A stretch of DNA of 64,000 nt from DATMRS01 sp035566015 (GTDB lineage: Bacteria; Pseudomonadota; Alphaproteobacteria; Sphingomonadales; Sphingomonadaceae), in the NCBI GenBank assembly GCA_035566015.1, contig DATMRS010000008.1, forward strand, positions 124,001 through 188,000, read 5' to 3'. The position numbers and the translations under genes are program-made. The notes beneath the pieces were generated by a model that saw nothing but the letters and a program-made list of their open reading frames with translations, was not told where the DNA came from and did no database searches. This document shows positions 54,040 through 62,711 of the stretch, in pieces (the stretch's first letter is position 1; each line of letters opens with the position of its first letter).

Positions 54040-54119
54040 GAGAAGGTTGGAGGGGCAGGGTTCTGCCAGGGACCCTGCGCGGGATTGACGGCGAGTGTTC
54101 GGGGGGGCGGCGCTAGGCC

Positions 54120-55526
54120 ATGCTGTTTCCCACGCTCACCTTCGGCCTGTTCTTCCTGCTCACCTACACCGTCGTGTGGGGCACGTCGGAGTGCAATGAG
54201 TGGCGCAAGATATTGCTGCTCGTCGCGTCCTGGGTGTTTTACGGCTGGTGGGACTGGCGTTTCGTCGCGTTGCTGATCGGGTCGGCCTTCCTGAACTGGG
54301 GGGCGGCGGCGCTGATCGCGCGGAGCGAGGAGGAGCGGACGCGCAAGCTGCTGGTGGCGGCGGGCGTCGCCGGCAATCTCGGCATCCTCGGCTTCTTCAA
54401 ATATTACGACTTCTTCCTCGAACAGCTCGGCATCCTGCTCGATGCGCTGGGCTGGCATCGCGATCTGCCTTTGCTGTCGATCATCCTGCCGGTGGGCGTG
54501 TCCTTCTTCACCTTTCAGGGCATGTCCTACCTGATCGACGTCTATAAGAAGCGCGTGGCCCCGGCGAGCCTGCTCGACATGACCCTGCTCATGTCCTTCT
54601 TCCCGCATCTCGTCGCCGGGCCGATCGTGCGCGCGTCGGACCTCATTCCCCAGTTCCGCCACACGCCGAAGATCGATCGCGGCATGGTGACGATGGGGCT
54701 GCTGCTGATCGTCTGGGGGTTGTTCAAGAAAGCGGTGGTGGCGTCCGAACTGTCGGTGAACCTTGTCGATCCGGCTTTCTTCGATCCCGCCTCGCAGACC
54801 AGCCTCGACCTGATCGTCGCGGCCTATGGCTATGCGGTGCAGATATATTGTGATTTCTCAGCCTATAGCGACATGGCGATCGGTATCGCCGCCCTGCTCG
54901 GCTATCGTTTCCCGATCAACTTCAACCAGCCCTATCGTGCCGCCTCGCTCCAGGATTTCTGGCGGCGCTGGCATATCAGCCTGTCGAGCTGGCTGCGCGA
55001 CTATCTTTATATCTCGCTGGGCGGCAATCGCGGCGGCCTGTTCTACATCTGTCGCAACCTGATGATTACCATGCTGCTGGGCGGCATCTGGCATGGCGCG
55101 AAATGGACCTTTCTCATCTGGGGCGGTCTGCACGGCCTCGTCCTCGCCGTCGAGCGGATATGGCGCGAGGTGAAGCCCGAGGGGTGGGGATCGCTGCCCA
55201 AAGCGCTGGGCATCTTCATCACCTTCCATATCGTGCTGCTGGGCTGGATATTCTTCCGGTCCGACAGCTTCGAAGGCGCGATCGCCTATCTGGGTGGCAT
55301 GGCGGGCGGCGACATGACGGCGATGCTGACGACGCCGCTCGCGCTCGTCCTGATCCTGTTCGGGCTGGCGATCCACTTCACGCCGCCGCATCTGGCGCAG
55401 GGCATGGCGCTGCGCCTGCGCCGGCTGAACGCGCCCGCGCTGGGGCTGGCGATCGGCGTCACCATCCTGCTGATCGACGCGATGCGCTTCGAAGGCGTCG
55501 CGCCGTTCATTTACTATCAGTTCTAG
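54120..55526 (+). CDS. MBOAT-family O-acyltransferase (AlgI/PatA-like)
   Basis: A multi-pass membrane protein (468 aa) of the AlgI branch of MBOAT enzymes. Diagnostic stretches are LPVGVSFFTFQGMSYLIDVY near residue 123, FPHLVAGPIVR, the QDFWRRWHISLSSWLRDYLY block near 280 and GGIWHGAKWTFLIWGGLHG near 320 with the catalytic-type histidine. Such enzymes pass acyl groups across the membrane to a periplasmic SGNH partner that modifies alginate, cellulose or peptidoglycan. The polymer here is unknown; two SGNH genes lie upstream and a small membrane protein follows after 11 bp. Confidence 0.88.
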   Translation: MLFPTLTFGLFFLLTYTVVWGTSECNEWRKILLLVASWVFYGWWDWRFVALLIGSAFLNWGAAALIARSEEERTRKLLVAAGVAGNLGILGFFKYYDFFLEQLGILLDALGWHRDLPLLSIILPVGVSFFTFQGMSYLIDVYKKRVAPASLLDMTLLMSFFPHLVAGPIVRASDLIPQFRHTPKIDRGMVTMGLLLIVWGLFKKAVVASELSVNLVDPAFFDPASQTSLDLIVAAYGYAVQIYCDFSAYSDMAIGIAALLGYRFPINFNQPYRAASLQDFWRRWHISLSSWLRDYLYISLGGNRGGLFYICRNLMITMLLGGIWHGAKWTFLIWGGLHGLVLAVERIWREVKPEGWGSLPKALGIFITFHIVLLGWIFFRSDSFEGAIAYLGGMAGGDMTAMLTTPLALVLILFGLAIHFTPPHLAQGMALRLRRLNAPALGLAIGVTILLIDAMRFEGVAPFIYYQF

Positions 55527-55537
55527 AGGCGACGGCG

Positions 55538-55885
55538 ATGGCGATCCTTCCCGAACCCGAAGCGGATGCCGAAGCGGCCGCCCGCCGCCGGCCGCGCGAC
55601 GACATGGCCTCGCCGGTGGACCTGCCCGATGCCGAGCCGATCGGCGCGAACCCGTTGCGCTGGACGAGCGGGGTGATCGCGGTGGCGACCTTGTTCCTCT
55701 TCCTGTTCAACGCCAATGCGCTGAGCGACTGGGCCGCCGAGCTGCCCCCCAACGCGATCAACGCGCGGATCGTGACCGCGGCGGAGGCGTGGGAGTCGCT
55801 GACCGACGAGATCGGCCTCGGCGCGCCGCGGGCCTGGCTCCACGCGCGCTGGAAGGGGGCGGAAGAGGCGAAGTTCTCGGAATGA
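55538..55885 (+). CDS. Small single-pass membrane protein after the MBOAT gene
   Basis: A 115-residue protein with an acidic/Arg-rich N-terminus (EPEADAEAAARRRPRDD), one membrane segment at about residues 45-62 (GVIAVATLFLFLFNANAL) and a helical C-terminal part (ITDEIGL-like, here LTDEIGLGAPRAWLHARW). It starts 11 bases after the MBOAT stop, with AGAGG upstream. No family was recognised. Its place suggests an accessory subunit of the acylation system. Confidence 0.65.
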   Translation: MAILPEPEADAEAAARRRPRDDMASPVDLPDAEPIGANPLRWTSGVIAVATLFLFLFNANALSDWAAELPPNAINARIVTAAEAWESLTDEIGLGAPRAWLHARWKGAEEAKFSE

Positions 55886-55920
55886 GCTGGCGCCGGAAGG
55901 ACAAAGAGGGGCGCCCTTTC

Positions 55921-56015
55921 CGTCACCCCGACGAAAGTCGGGGGCCATGGACTCGGTTCGCTTCTTTAACCGGGCGAGCCGCCGTCCATGGATTCCGGCT
56001 TTCGCCGGAATGACG
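55921..56015. repeat. Palindromic element, hybrid type, copy 5 (inverted)
   Basis: A 95-bp unit in the orientation opposite to copies 2 and 3: it starts CGTCACCCCGACGAAAGTCG and ends CATGGATTCCGGCTTTCGCC then GGAATGACG. It follows the small membrane protein gene and precedes parC, so hybrid-type copies lie on both sides of the MBOAT gene in mirrored orientation. Confidence 0.85.
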
Positions 56016-56082
56016 TGGAGTTGGTGGAGAGGGGGGCATCCCCCCGGTTGCGGTTGGGTCGGGGCGCGGCTACCAGCCTTGC

Positions 56083-58323
56083 ATGACCGACGCCGCCGAA
56101 GCTCCCGATCGTACCGTCAACGAGCCTTTCGACAGCGCGCTTTCCGAACGCTATCTCGTCTATGCGCTGTCGACGATCACCGCGCGATCGCTGCCCGATG
56201 TGCGTGACGGGCTGAAGCCGGTCCACCGCCGGCTGCTCTGGGCGATGCGGCTGCTCCGCCTCGATCCCGCCTCGGGCTACAAGAAGAGCGCGCGGATCGT
56301 CGGCGATGTCATCGGCAAATATCATCCGCATGGCGACGTATCGGTCTATGACGCGATGGTCCGCCTCGCGCAGACCTTCGCGCTCAGATATCCGCTGGTC
56401 GACGGGCAGGGCAATTTCGGCAATGTCGACGGCGATAATGCCGCCGCCTACCGCTATACCGAAGCCAAGCTGACCGAAGCGGCGATCGAGCTGATGGACG
56501 GGCTCGACGAAGGCACCGTCGATTTCCGCCAGACCTATAATGGCGAGGAGGAAGAGCCGGAGGTTTTCCCCGGCCTGTTCCCCAATCTGCTCGCGAACGG
56601 CGCGTCGGGCATCGCGGTGGGCATGGCGACGTCGATCCCGCCGCACAACGTCGCCGAGCTGATCGACGCCGCGACCCATCTGATCGACCAGCCCGAGGCG
56701 GATACCGCGCAACTGATGCGTTTCGTCCAGGGGCCGGACCTGCCGACGGGCGGCATCATCATCGACAAGCCGGCCGCGATCGAGGAAGCCTATACCACCG
56801 GGCGCGGCGCCTTCCGGGTGCGCGCGCACTGGGCGGTCGAGGATCTGGGGCGGGGGACGTGGAATATCGTCGTCAGCGAAATCCCCTATCAGGTGCCCAA
56901 ATCGAAGCTGATCGAGGATATCGCCCGGCTGATCGCGGAGAAGAAGCTGCCGATCCTCGACGATGTGCGCGACGAATCGGACGAGAATATCCGCATCGTG
57001 CTGGTGCCGCGCAGCCGCACCGTCGATCCCAAGGTGCTGATGGACAGCCTGTTCCGGCTGACCGCGCTCGAATCGCGCGTCTCGCTGAACCTCAACGTGC
57101 TCGACGCGACGCGGACGCCGCGCGTGATGGGGCTGGGCGAGGCACTGTCCGCCTGGCTGACGCACCAGTTCGAGGTGCTGATTCGCCGCTCGCGTCACCG
57201 GCTGGCGAAGATCGATGACCGGATCGAGCTGCTCGACGGCTATCTGATCGCCTATCTGAACCTCGATCGCGTGATCGAGATCATCCGCAGCGAGGATCAG
57301 CCCAAGCCGCTGATGATGGAGGAGTTCGGCCTGACCGACCGGCAGGCCGAGGCGATCCTCAACATGCGGCTGCGTGCCCTGCGCCGGCTGGAAGAGATGG
57401 AGATCGGCAAGGAGCGCGCCGCGCTGGACGAGGAGCGCAAGGGCCTTGCCGCGCTGATCGACAGCCCGGCGCGGCAGCGCACGCGGATGAAGCGTGATCT
57501 GGCGAAACTGCGCGAACACTATGCCCCCGACACGGCGCTTGGCGCGCGCCGCACGCTGATCGAGGAAGCCGAACTCGCCGCCGATATTCCGCTGGAGGCG
57601 ATGATCGAGCGCGAGCCGATCACCGTCATCCTCTCCCAGCGCGGCTGGATACGCGCGATGAAGGGGCATAACGACACCGCGCCCGAGACGCTGAAGTTCA
57701 AGGAAGGCGACGGCCCGCTCTTCGCCTTCCACGCGCAGACGACCGACAAGCTGATCCTTGCGACCGACAGCGGCCGTTTCTACACAATCGGCGCGGATCG
57801 GTTGCCGGGCGGGCGCGGCTTCGGCGAGCCGGTGCGGCTGATGGCGGATATAGAGGGTGAGGCGAGCCCGATGGCGTTGCTCGCCGCCCAGCCGGGACAG
57901 AAGCTCCTGCTCGCCGCGTCGGACGGGCGCGGCTTCATCACCGCGACGGGCGACGTGCTGGCCGAGACGCGCAAGGGCCGGCAGGTCGTTAATCTGCGTA
58001 GCGGCGCGAAGCTGCGCGTCGTTTGCCCGATCGCGGAGGGCGACGATTATGTCGCGACGATCGGCGATAATCGCAAGCTGGTGGTCTTCCCTTTGGCCGA
58101 GCTTCCCGAAATGGGACGCGGGCAGGGCGTACAGCTCCAGCGCTACCGCGACGGTGGCCTGTCCGATGCGGTGACGTTCCGTTTCGAAAACGGCCTGTCC
58201 TGGGCAATGGGCGGCGAAAGCGGGCGGACGCGCACCGAAAGCGACCTGACGCCGTGGCGCGTGGCGCGCGGCGCGGCGGGGCGGATGCCGCCCGTCGGCT
58301 TTCCGCGCGATAATAAATTTTAG
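56083..58323 (+). CDS. parC: DNA topoisomerase IV subunit A
   Basis: ParC (746 aa) cuts and rejoins DNA to unlink daughter chromosomes. The breakage-reunion domain covers about residues 10-480, with VRDGLKPVHRRLLWAM near 45, HGDVSVYDAMVRLAQ, and the catalytic tyrosine 125 in AAAYRYTEAKL. The C-terminal part holds degenerate six-bladed beta-pinwheel repeats (LILATDSGRFYTI, LLLAASDGRGFI). The GyrA-box glutamine-rich motif is absent, which supports ParC over GyrA. Confidence 0.95.
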   Translation: MTDAAEAPDRTVNEPFDSALSERYLVYALSTITARSLPDVRDGLKPVHRRLLWAMRLLRLDPASGYKKSARIVGDVIGKYHPHGDVSVYDAMVRLAQTFALRYPLVDGQGNFGNVDGDNAAAYRYTEAKLTEAAIELMDGLDEGTVDFRQTYNGEEEEPEVFPGLFPNLLANGASGIAVGMATSIPPHNVAELIDAATHLIDQPEADTAQLMRFVQGPDLPTGGIIIDKPAAIEEAYTTGRGAFRVRAHWAVEDLGRGTWNIVVSEIPYQVPKSKLIEDIARLIAEKKLPILDDVRDESDENIRIVLVPRSRTVDPKVLMDSLFRLTALESRVSLNLNVLDATRTPRVMGLGEALSAWLTHQFEVLIRRSRHRLAKIDDRIELLDGYLIAYLNLDRVIEIIRSEDQPKPLMMEEFGLTDRQAEAILNMRLRALRRLEEMEIGKERAALDEERKGLAALIDSPARQRTRMKRDLAKLREHYAPDTALGARRTLIEEAELAADIPLEAMIEREPITVILSQRGWIRAMKGHNDTAPETLKFKEGDGPLFAFHAQTTDKLILATDSGRFYTIGADRLPGGRGFGEPVRLMADIEGEASPMALLAAQPGQKLLLAASDGRGFITATGDVLAETRKGRQVVNLRSGAKLRVVCPIAEGDDYVATIGDNRKLVVFPLAELPEMGRGQGVQLQRYRDGGLSDAVTFRFENGLSWAMGGESGRTRTESDLTPWRVARGAAGRMPPVGFPRDNKF

Positions 58324-58383
58324 GATGCTTGCAGGCTCAACATCTCAAGCAAGAATTAACCCTCTGCCGATATCGCGTCTGTC

Positions 58384-60174
58384 ATGCACGCGAAGCGGAC
58401 CGGACGAATATCGGACAGGAGGCCCGGCGGATCGGACACGATCGCCGCTCCCGCGCGGCCGAATTCGACGGCCAACGGCGATCCGGCGCAGATCATCCAG
58501 TTGGCGCGACTCGATTATCTGAACGCGTTGCCCATCGCCGCGGCGGTCGTGGTGCAGGACGAGGACGGCGGCTATCCCGTCGTCTCGGTGGGGAATGAGC
58601 AGTTTGAGCTGCTCAATTCGATCTCGATCAGCGGATTCCTGGCGCAGAATGACGATGCCGGCGCGCTGATCGAGCGCGAGCCGCTGCGCAGCCGCGTGCG
58701 CGAATTCCTGAACGCGCGCGAAAAATCGCTGCAATTCGACTGGCATGACGGCGGCGGCGTCGGCGGGCGGCACTTCATCGTCCGCCTGGCCCGGCTCGAA
58801 GCTTATGCCGATCGCGAGCTGCGCTGTATCCTCTCGCTCGTGGACCGCACCGCAGAGATCGAGAATGAACGCTCGCTGCGCGCCGAAATGCTCCACGACA
58901 GCCTGACGGGCCTGCCGAATCGCGTTGCGTTCAACGAAGCGATCGAAGCCGCGATCACCGCCGAAGAGGAAGATGGCAAGGGATTCGCGGTGCTGGTGCT
59001 CGACCTCACCCGTTTCAGCCGGATCAACGAGAGCATGGGCTCGATCGCGGGCGATGAGCTTATCATCACCGTCGCGCGCCGGATGGTCTCCGCACTGCGC
59101 GCCGGCGACATGCTGGCGCGAATCGGTGGCGACGAGTTCGGTATCCTCCTTCGCCTCGTCAACGGGCCGGAGGAAGCGGCCCACGCCGCGCGGCGCCTGC
59201 AGGCGACGATGACCGCGCCGTTCCGCCTGTCCGACCTGGAAATCCGGGTCGATTGCGCGATCGGCTGCGCGCTGATGAATGATCAGGTGACAGGGGCGGA
59301 GGATATGGTCCGCAACGCGCAGTTTGCGCTGAAGCGGGCGAAGCAGTCGGGCAAGGAAGAGATTTACCGCCCAGGCGAGGTGACGGCCGCGCGGCGTCGC
59401 TTCAGCCTCGAAACCGAATTGCGTCGGGCGATTGAGAATGACGCGCTGGAATTGGCGTTTCAGCCGCTGATGAACCTCCAGACGGGGAAGGTCGCCGGCT
59501 ATGAAGCGCTCGCGCGCTGGCCGCACGCGACGCATGGCGCGATATCGCCGGTGGAATTCATCCCCGTCGCCGAGGAATCGGGACTTATCGTGCCGCTCGG
59601 CCGCTGGGCACTCGATGCGGCGGCGCGAACGATGGCGGCGTGGGACGCAAAGGCGGGGATGGCGCTGCCCATCCATGTCGGCGTCAACGTATCGGCGATC
59701 CAGCTTGCCCGCGACGATGTGGCCGGCGTGGTGAAAAGCGCGCTCGCGACATATGGGCTGAGCGGCGACCGCCTCACCCTCGAAGTCACCGAGAGCGCGA
59801 TCATTCAGGACCCGGAGGGCGCGACGCGCACCCTGCTCGGCCTCAAGGATCTTGAGACGCGAATCGCGATGGACGATTTCGGCACCGGCTATTCGTCGCT
59901 CGCCTATCTTCAGCGCTTGCCGATCGACATCCTCAAGATCGACCGCAGCTTCGTGACAGGCATGCTGGGCGATCGCGATTCGGTGGCGATCGTGCGCGCG
60001 GTGCTGAGCCTTGCCGACGCTCTGGGCATGGAAACCACCGCCGAGGGCGTCGAAACGGTGGAACTCGCGCAGACGCTTGCCGCGCTCGGCTGCACCTGTG
60101 GGCAGGGCTTCTATTTCGCCAAGCCGCTCAAGCCCGACGACGCCTACGCTTATTGGCTCGCCCGCCAGGGATGA
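58384..60174 (+). CDS. Dual GGDEF-EAL cyclic di-GMP protein
   Basis: The protein (596 aa) has an N-terminal PAS-like region (about 35-160), a GGDEF domain with intact RIGGDEFG near residue 245, and an EAL domain with intact GYEALARW near 375, DDFGTGYSSLAYLQ, KIDRSFVTGM and AEGVET. Both active sites look complete, so it could make or degrade cyclic di-GMP. There are no membrane segments. The start is uncertain: the first 25 residues are basic and low in homology, and a later start is possible. Confidence 0.9.
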   Translation: MHAKRTGRISDRRPGGSDTIAAPARPNSTANGDPAQIIQLARLDYLNALPIAAAVVVQDEDGGYPVVSVGNEQFELLNSISISGFLAQNDDAGALIEREPLRSRVREFLNAREKSLQFDWHDGGGVGGRHFIVRLARLEAYADRELRCILSLVDRTAEIENERSLRAEMLHDSLTGLPNRVAFNEAIEAAITAEEEDGKGFAVLVLDLTRFSRINESMGSIAGDELIITVARRMVSALRAGDMLARIGGDEFGILLRLVNGPEEAAHAARRLQATMTAPFRLSDLEIRVDCAIGCALMNDQVTGAEDMVRNAQFALKRAKQSGKEEIYRPGEVTAARRRFSLETELRRAIENDALELAFQPLMNLQTGKVAGYEALARWPHATHGAISPVEFIPVAEESGLIVPLGRWALDAAARTMAAWDAKAGMALPIHVGVNVSAIQLARDDVAGVVKSALATYGLSGDRLTLEVTESAIIQDPEGATRTLLGLKDLETRIAMDDFGTGYSSLAYLQRLPIDILKIDRSFVTGMLGDRDSVAIVRAVLSLADALGMETTAEGVETVELAQTLAALGCTCGQGFYFAKPLKPDDAYAYWLARQG

Positions 60175-60228
60175 GGGTGGCCTGATCTGCGATACCGTTT
60201 TTCCGGTCTCTATCAGCCCAGCTTCTTC

Positions 60229-60322
60229 CGTCATTCCCGCGCAGGCGGGAATCCATAATCCGCGCGTTTTGACTCTTCTGCACCGACAATGCCTATAGAT
60301 TCCCGCCTGCGCGGGAACGACG
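60229..60322. repeat. Palindromic element, ATTCCCGC type, copy 6
   Basis: A 94-bp unit starting CGTCATTCCCGCGCAGGCGG and ending TTCCCGCCTGCGCGGGAACG then ACG. It lies in the gap between convergent genes (the GGDEF-EAL gene and the CCA/poly(A) polymerase gene), where its hairpins could also serve as a transcription end for both. Confidence 0.85.
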
Positions 60323-60338
60323 GCCTGGGTCTGTAATG

Positions 60339-61529
60339 TCAGCCGCGCGCCATTTCCCTCGCGCGCGCCTCCACCCAGCCTGAACCGGGGAAGCCGGCGT
60401 CGACCCACTCGCGCTCGATCGTCTGAAGCGCCTTTGCAACGCTAGGACCGGGGCCGATACCGAGCGCGACGAGATCGCCGCCCTTCAGCGGGAATTGCGG
60501 CCGCTCCCACTCGCCAAGGAAGGCGATGCCGGCGTCGACCGCCTCCTCCGCCCAATCGGACAGCAGGATGAGATCGATCGCCTCGCGTGGATGCCGCCAG
60601 CCGATCGCGTGCGGCGGCGCCTCGCCGATCGGCGAGGCGCAGAGGCGCAGGAAAGCGCGCGCGACGTTCGAAAGCTTGAGCCGCGTGCCGATCTGAAAGG
60701 CGAGCGCGGGCTCGCGCGGCAGCAGCGCGGCGAGGCGGCGTAACCCGGCGGGCGCGATGCCGAGCCGCCTCTCGCGCGCGACCAGCCGGGCGAGGTGCGC
60801 CACGCCTTCGGCGCCGATCTCGGGCAGGACGGGGCGCAGGATCGCGTGCTCGATCATCAGTCGCACCGTGGGCAGGGGATCGGGCAGCGCGAGCAGCTTG
60901 AGCAGTTCGTCGGCAATCCGCTCGCGCGAGAGCGCCATCAGGTCGTTCGCGCGCGCGGTGCAGGCGGCAAGATCCGCCGCCTCGGGCTCGCCACGGCCGA
61001 AGCGCGCGTGGAAACGGAAGAAACGCAGGATACGCAGATGATCCTCGGCGATGCGGGTGAGCGGATCGCCGATGAAGCGGACGCGGCCCGCCGCCAGATC
61101 TTCGACCCCGCCGAAATAGTCATGGACGTCGCCGCTGGCGGGATCGGCGGAGAGCGCGTTGATCGTGAAATCGCGCCGCGCGGCATCCTCGCGCCAATCA
61201 TCGGTGAAGGCGACGGTCGCGCGTCGTCCATCGGTGGCGACATCGCGGCGCAAGGTCGTCACCTCGACGGGGCCGCCGGGCAGGATCGCGGTGACGGTGC
61301 CATGGGCAAGGCCGGTCGGCACCGCCTTGAAACCGGCGGCCCGGACGCGCGCGATCGTCTGCTCGGGCTTGAGCGCGGTCGCGCAATCGATGTCCTGCAC
61401 GGCGAGGCCGGCGAGCGCGTCGCGCACCGCCCCGCCGACATAGCGCGTCAGCCCCTCGCCGCCGCCGAGCGCGGCGAGCAGGTGATCGAGCCCCTCGCGG
61501 GCCTGCCAGGGCGCGGGCGGGAGCTTCAC
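60339..61529 (-). CDS. CCA tRNA nucleotidyltransferase / poly(A) polymerase family protein
   Basis: A class II nucleotidyltransferase (396 aa). The head domain shows TRYVGGAVRDALAG and QDIDCATAL (metal-binding Asp pair) near residues 30-50, EVTTLRRDVATDGRR, and RRDFTINALSADP; IAEDHLRILRFFRFHARFG begins the neck. In alphaproteobacteria such proteins usually add CCA to tRNA 3' ends. The GTG start overlaps the Nudix gene stop by 4 bp; a longer reading is rejected. Confidence 0.87.
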   Translation of the reverse strand: MKLPPAPWQAREGLDHLLAALGGGEGLTRYVGGAVRDALAGLAVQDIDCATALKPEQTIARVRAAGFKAVPTGLAHGTVTAILPGGPVEVTTLRRDVATDGRRATVAFTDDWREDAARRDFTINALSADPASGDVHDYFGGVEDLAAGRVRFIGDPLTRIAEDHLRILRFFRFHARFGRGEPEAADLAACTARANDLMALSRERIADELLKLLALPDPLPTVRLMIEHAILRPVLPEIGAEGVAHLARLVARERRLGIAPAGLRRLAALLPREPALAFQIGTRLKLSNVARAFLRLCASPIGEAPPHAIGWRHPREAIDLILLSDWAEEAVDAGIAFLGEWERPQFPLKGGDLVALGIGPGPSVAKALQTIEREWVDAGFPGSGWVEARAREMARG

Positions 61530-62116
61530 AGCCCCTCCAGCCGGCGCGCGATATCGATCACCATCGCCGCGGTCGCCCCCCATATCCGCCGTTCCTGCCA
61601 GAGTATCTCATAATAACGCCGCTCGCGCCCCTGCCACAGCCCGGCGCGGACCTGGTGGTTAGCGGTGTCGAGCAGGTAGGAAAGCGGCACCTCGAACCAG
61701 TCCGCCACCTCGATATCATGCGGCAGGAGCGGCAGATCGGGCGGGACGACGCCCAGCACGGGCGTGACCGAAAAGCCGCTGATCGTGTGGAACGGATCGG
61801 CGGTGCCGATGATCTCGACCCGATCGCGCGGCAGCCCGATCTCTTCTTCCGCCTCGCGTAGCGCCGCCGCCACCGGGCCGTCGTCCTCGGGGTCGATCCG
61901 GCCGCCGGGAAAGGCGACCTGCCCGGCATGGGTGCGCAGCGTCGCGGTGCGCGTGGTGAAGAGCATCGCCGGATCGGCGCGATCGACGATCGCTGCGAGC
62001 ACCGCCGCGGGGATCGTCACCTCGGCAGGCGCCAGCAACGCATCCCCCGCGATCGGCGCAAAGCCACGAAGGGCGCTGCGTTCGAGCGCGGCGCGCAGCG
62101 ATCCGGCGAGATTCAT
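61526..62116 (-). CDS. Nudix hydrolase, CoA pyrophosphatase-like
   Basis: The protein (196 aa) contains a Nudix box GGRIDPEDDGPVAAALREAE followed by EEIGL at about residues 78-102, preceded by TLRTHAGQVAFPGG, the pattern of the NudL/CoA diphosphatase subgroup. The start MNLAGSLRAAL overlaps the stop of the DUF1285 gene (ATGA), and its own stop overlaps the next gene, so the three are coupled. Confidence 0.85.
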   Translation of the reverse strand: MNLAGSLRAALERSALRGFAPIAGDALLAPAEVTIPAAVLAAIVDRADPAMLFTTRTATLRTHAGQVAFPGGRIDPEDDGPVAAALREAEEEIGLPRDRVEIIGTADPFHTISGFSVTPVLGVVPPDLPLLPHDIEVADWFEVPLSYLLDTANHQVRAGLWQGRERRYYEILWQERRIWGATAAMVIDIARRLEGL

Positions 62117-62703
62117 GCCGCGCCCCCGAACGAGAAGAAATGACCCGCGCTCCACAAACCCGGCGGATCGCCGCCTTCGTCGAGCGCGAGCGCGGCCAGC
62201 TCATAATAGACCGGCCGGGCGATGCGGGCGTCGAGACGATCGCGGACCCGCAGGCAGGGATGCGGCCCATCCGGGCGATTCTCGAATCGTAGCGGATGAT
62301 CGGTATCGGCGATGACGAGATCGCCGGTGTTGAGCCGGAAGGCGAGGCGACGCGCGGCCCCTTCGCCCTCGCTCTTCATCTCGATCGCGATGAAGGGCGT
62401 GTCCTCGACCGCGATCGTGAGCTTTTCCACCGGCGTGACGAGGACATGGCTGCCGTCCGCCTCGCGCCGCAGCAAGGTGGAGAAGAGCCGCACCATCGCC
62501 GCCCGGTCGATCGGCGCGCCTTCGTGATACCAGCGCCCGTCGCGCGCGATCCGCATGCCGCTGTCGCCGCAATGCGGCGGGTTCCAGCTTGCGACCGGCG
62601 GCAGTTGCCGCGCCTCGGCCCGGCGGGCGATGTCGGCGAGCGACAGGCCGGCAAGGTCGGCGGGAGGCGGATCCGTCTCGGGCATGGCGCCCGATTGGGC
62701 CAT
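62113..62703 (-). CDS. DUF1285 family protein
   Basis: The protein (196 aa) shows the DUF1285 core: PPVASWNPPHCGDSGMRIAR, DGRWYHEGAPIDRAAMVRLF, and TPVEKLTIAVEDTPF. Function is unknown. Two starts are possible: ATG 62703 with GGGG four bases upstream (chosen) or ATG 62685, six codons later. In alphaproteobacteria it is often next to the Nudix and CCA-enzyme genes, as here. Confidence 0.83.
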   Translation of the reverse strand: MAQSGAMPETDPPPADLAGLSLADIARRAEARQLPPVASWNPPHCGDSGMRIARDGRWYHEGAPIDRAAMVRLFSTLLRREADGSHVLVTPVEKLTIAVEDTPFIAIEMKSEGEGAARRLAFRLNTGDLVIADTDHPLRFENRPDGPHPCLRVRDRLDARIARPVYYELAALALDEGGDPPGLWSAGHFFSFGGAA

Positions 62704-62711
62704 TCGCCCCG

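Larger units (their letters stand above)
53630..54119. other. 490-bp intergenic region filled with palindromic elements
   Basis: No gene is supported here. Three palindromic units of 93-94 bp (53653-53745, 53826-53919, 53947-54039) make up most of the region, with 80 and 27 bases between them. They interrupt what would otherwise be a compact SGNH-SGNH-MBOAT-small protein operon. The remaining 80 bases before the MBOAT start carry GCGCTAGGCC and no clear ribosome binding site. Confidence 0.8.
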
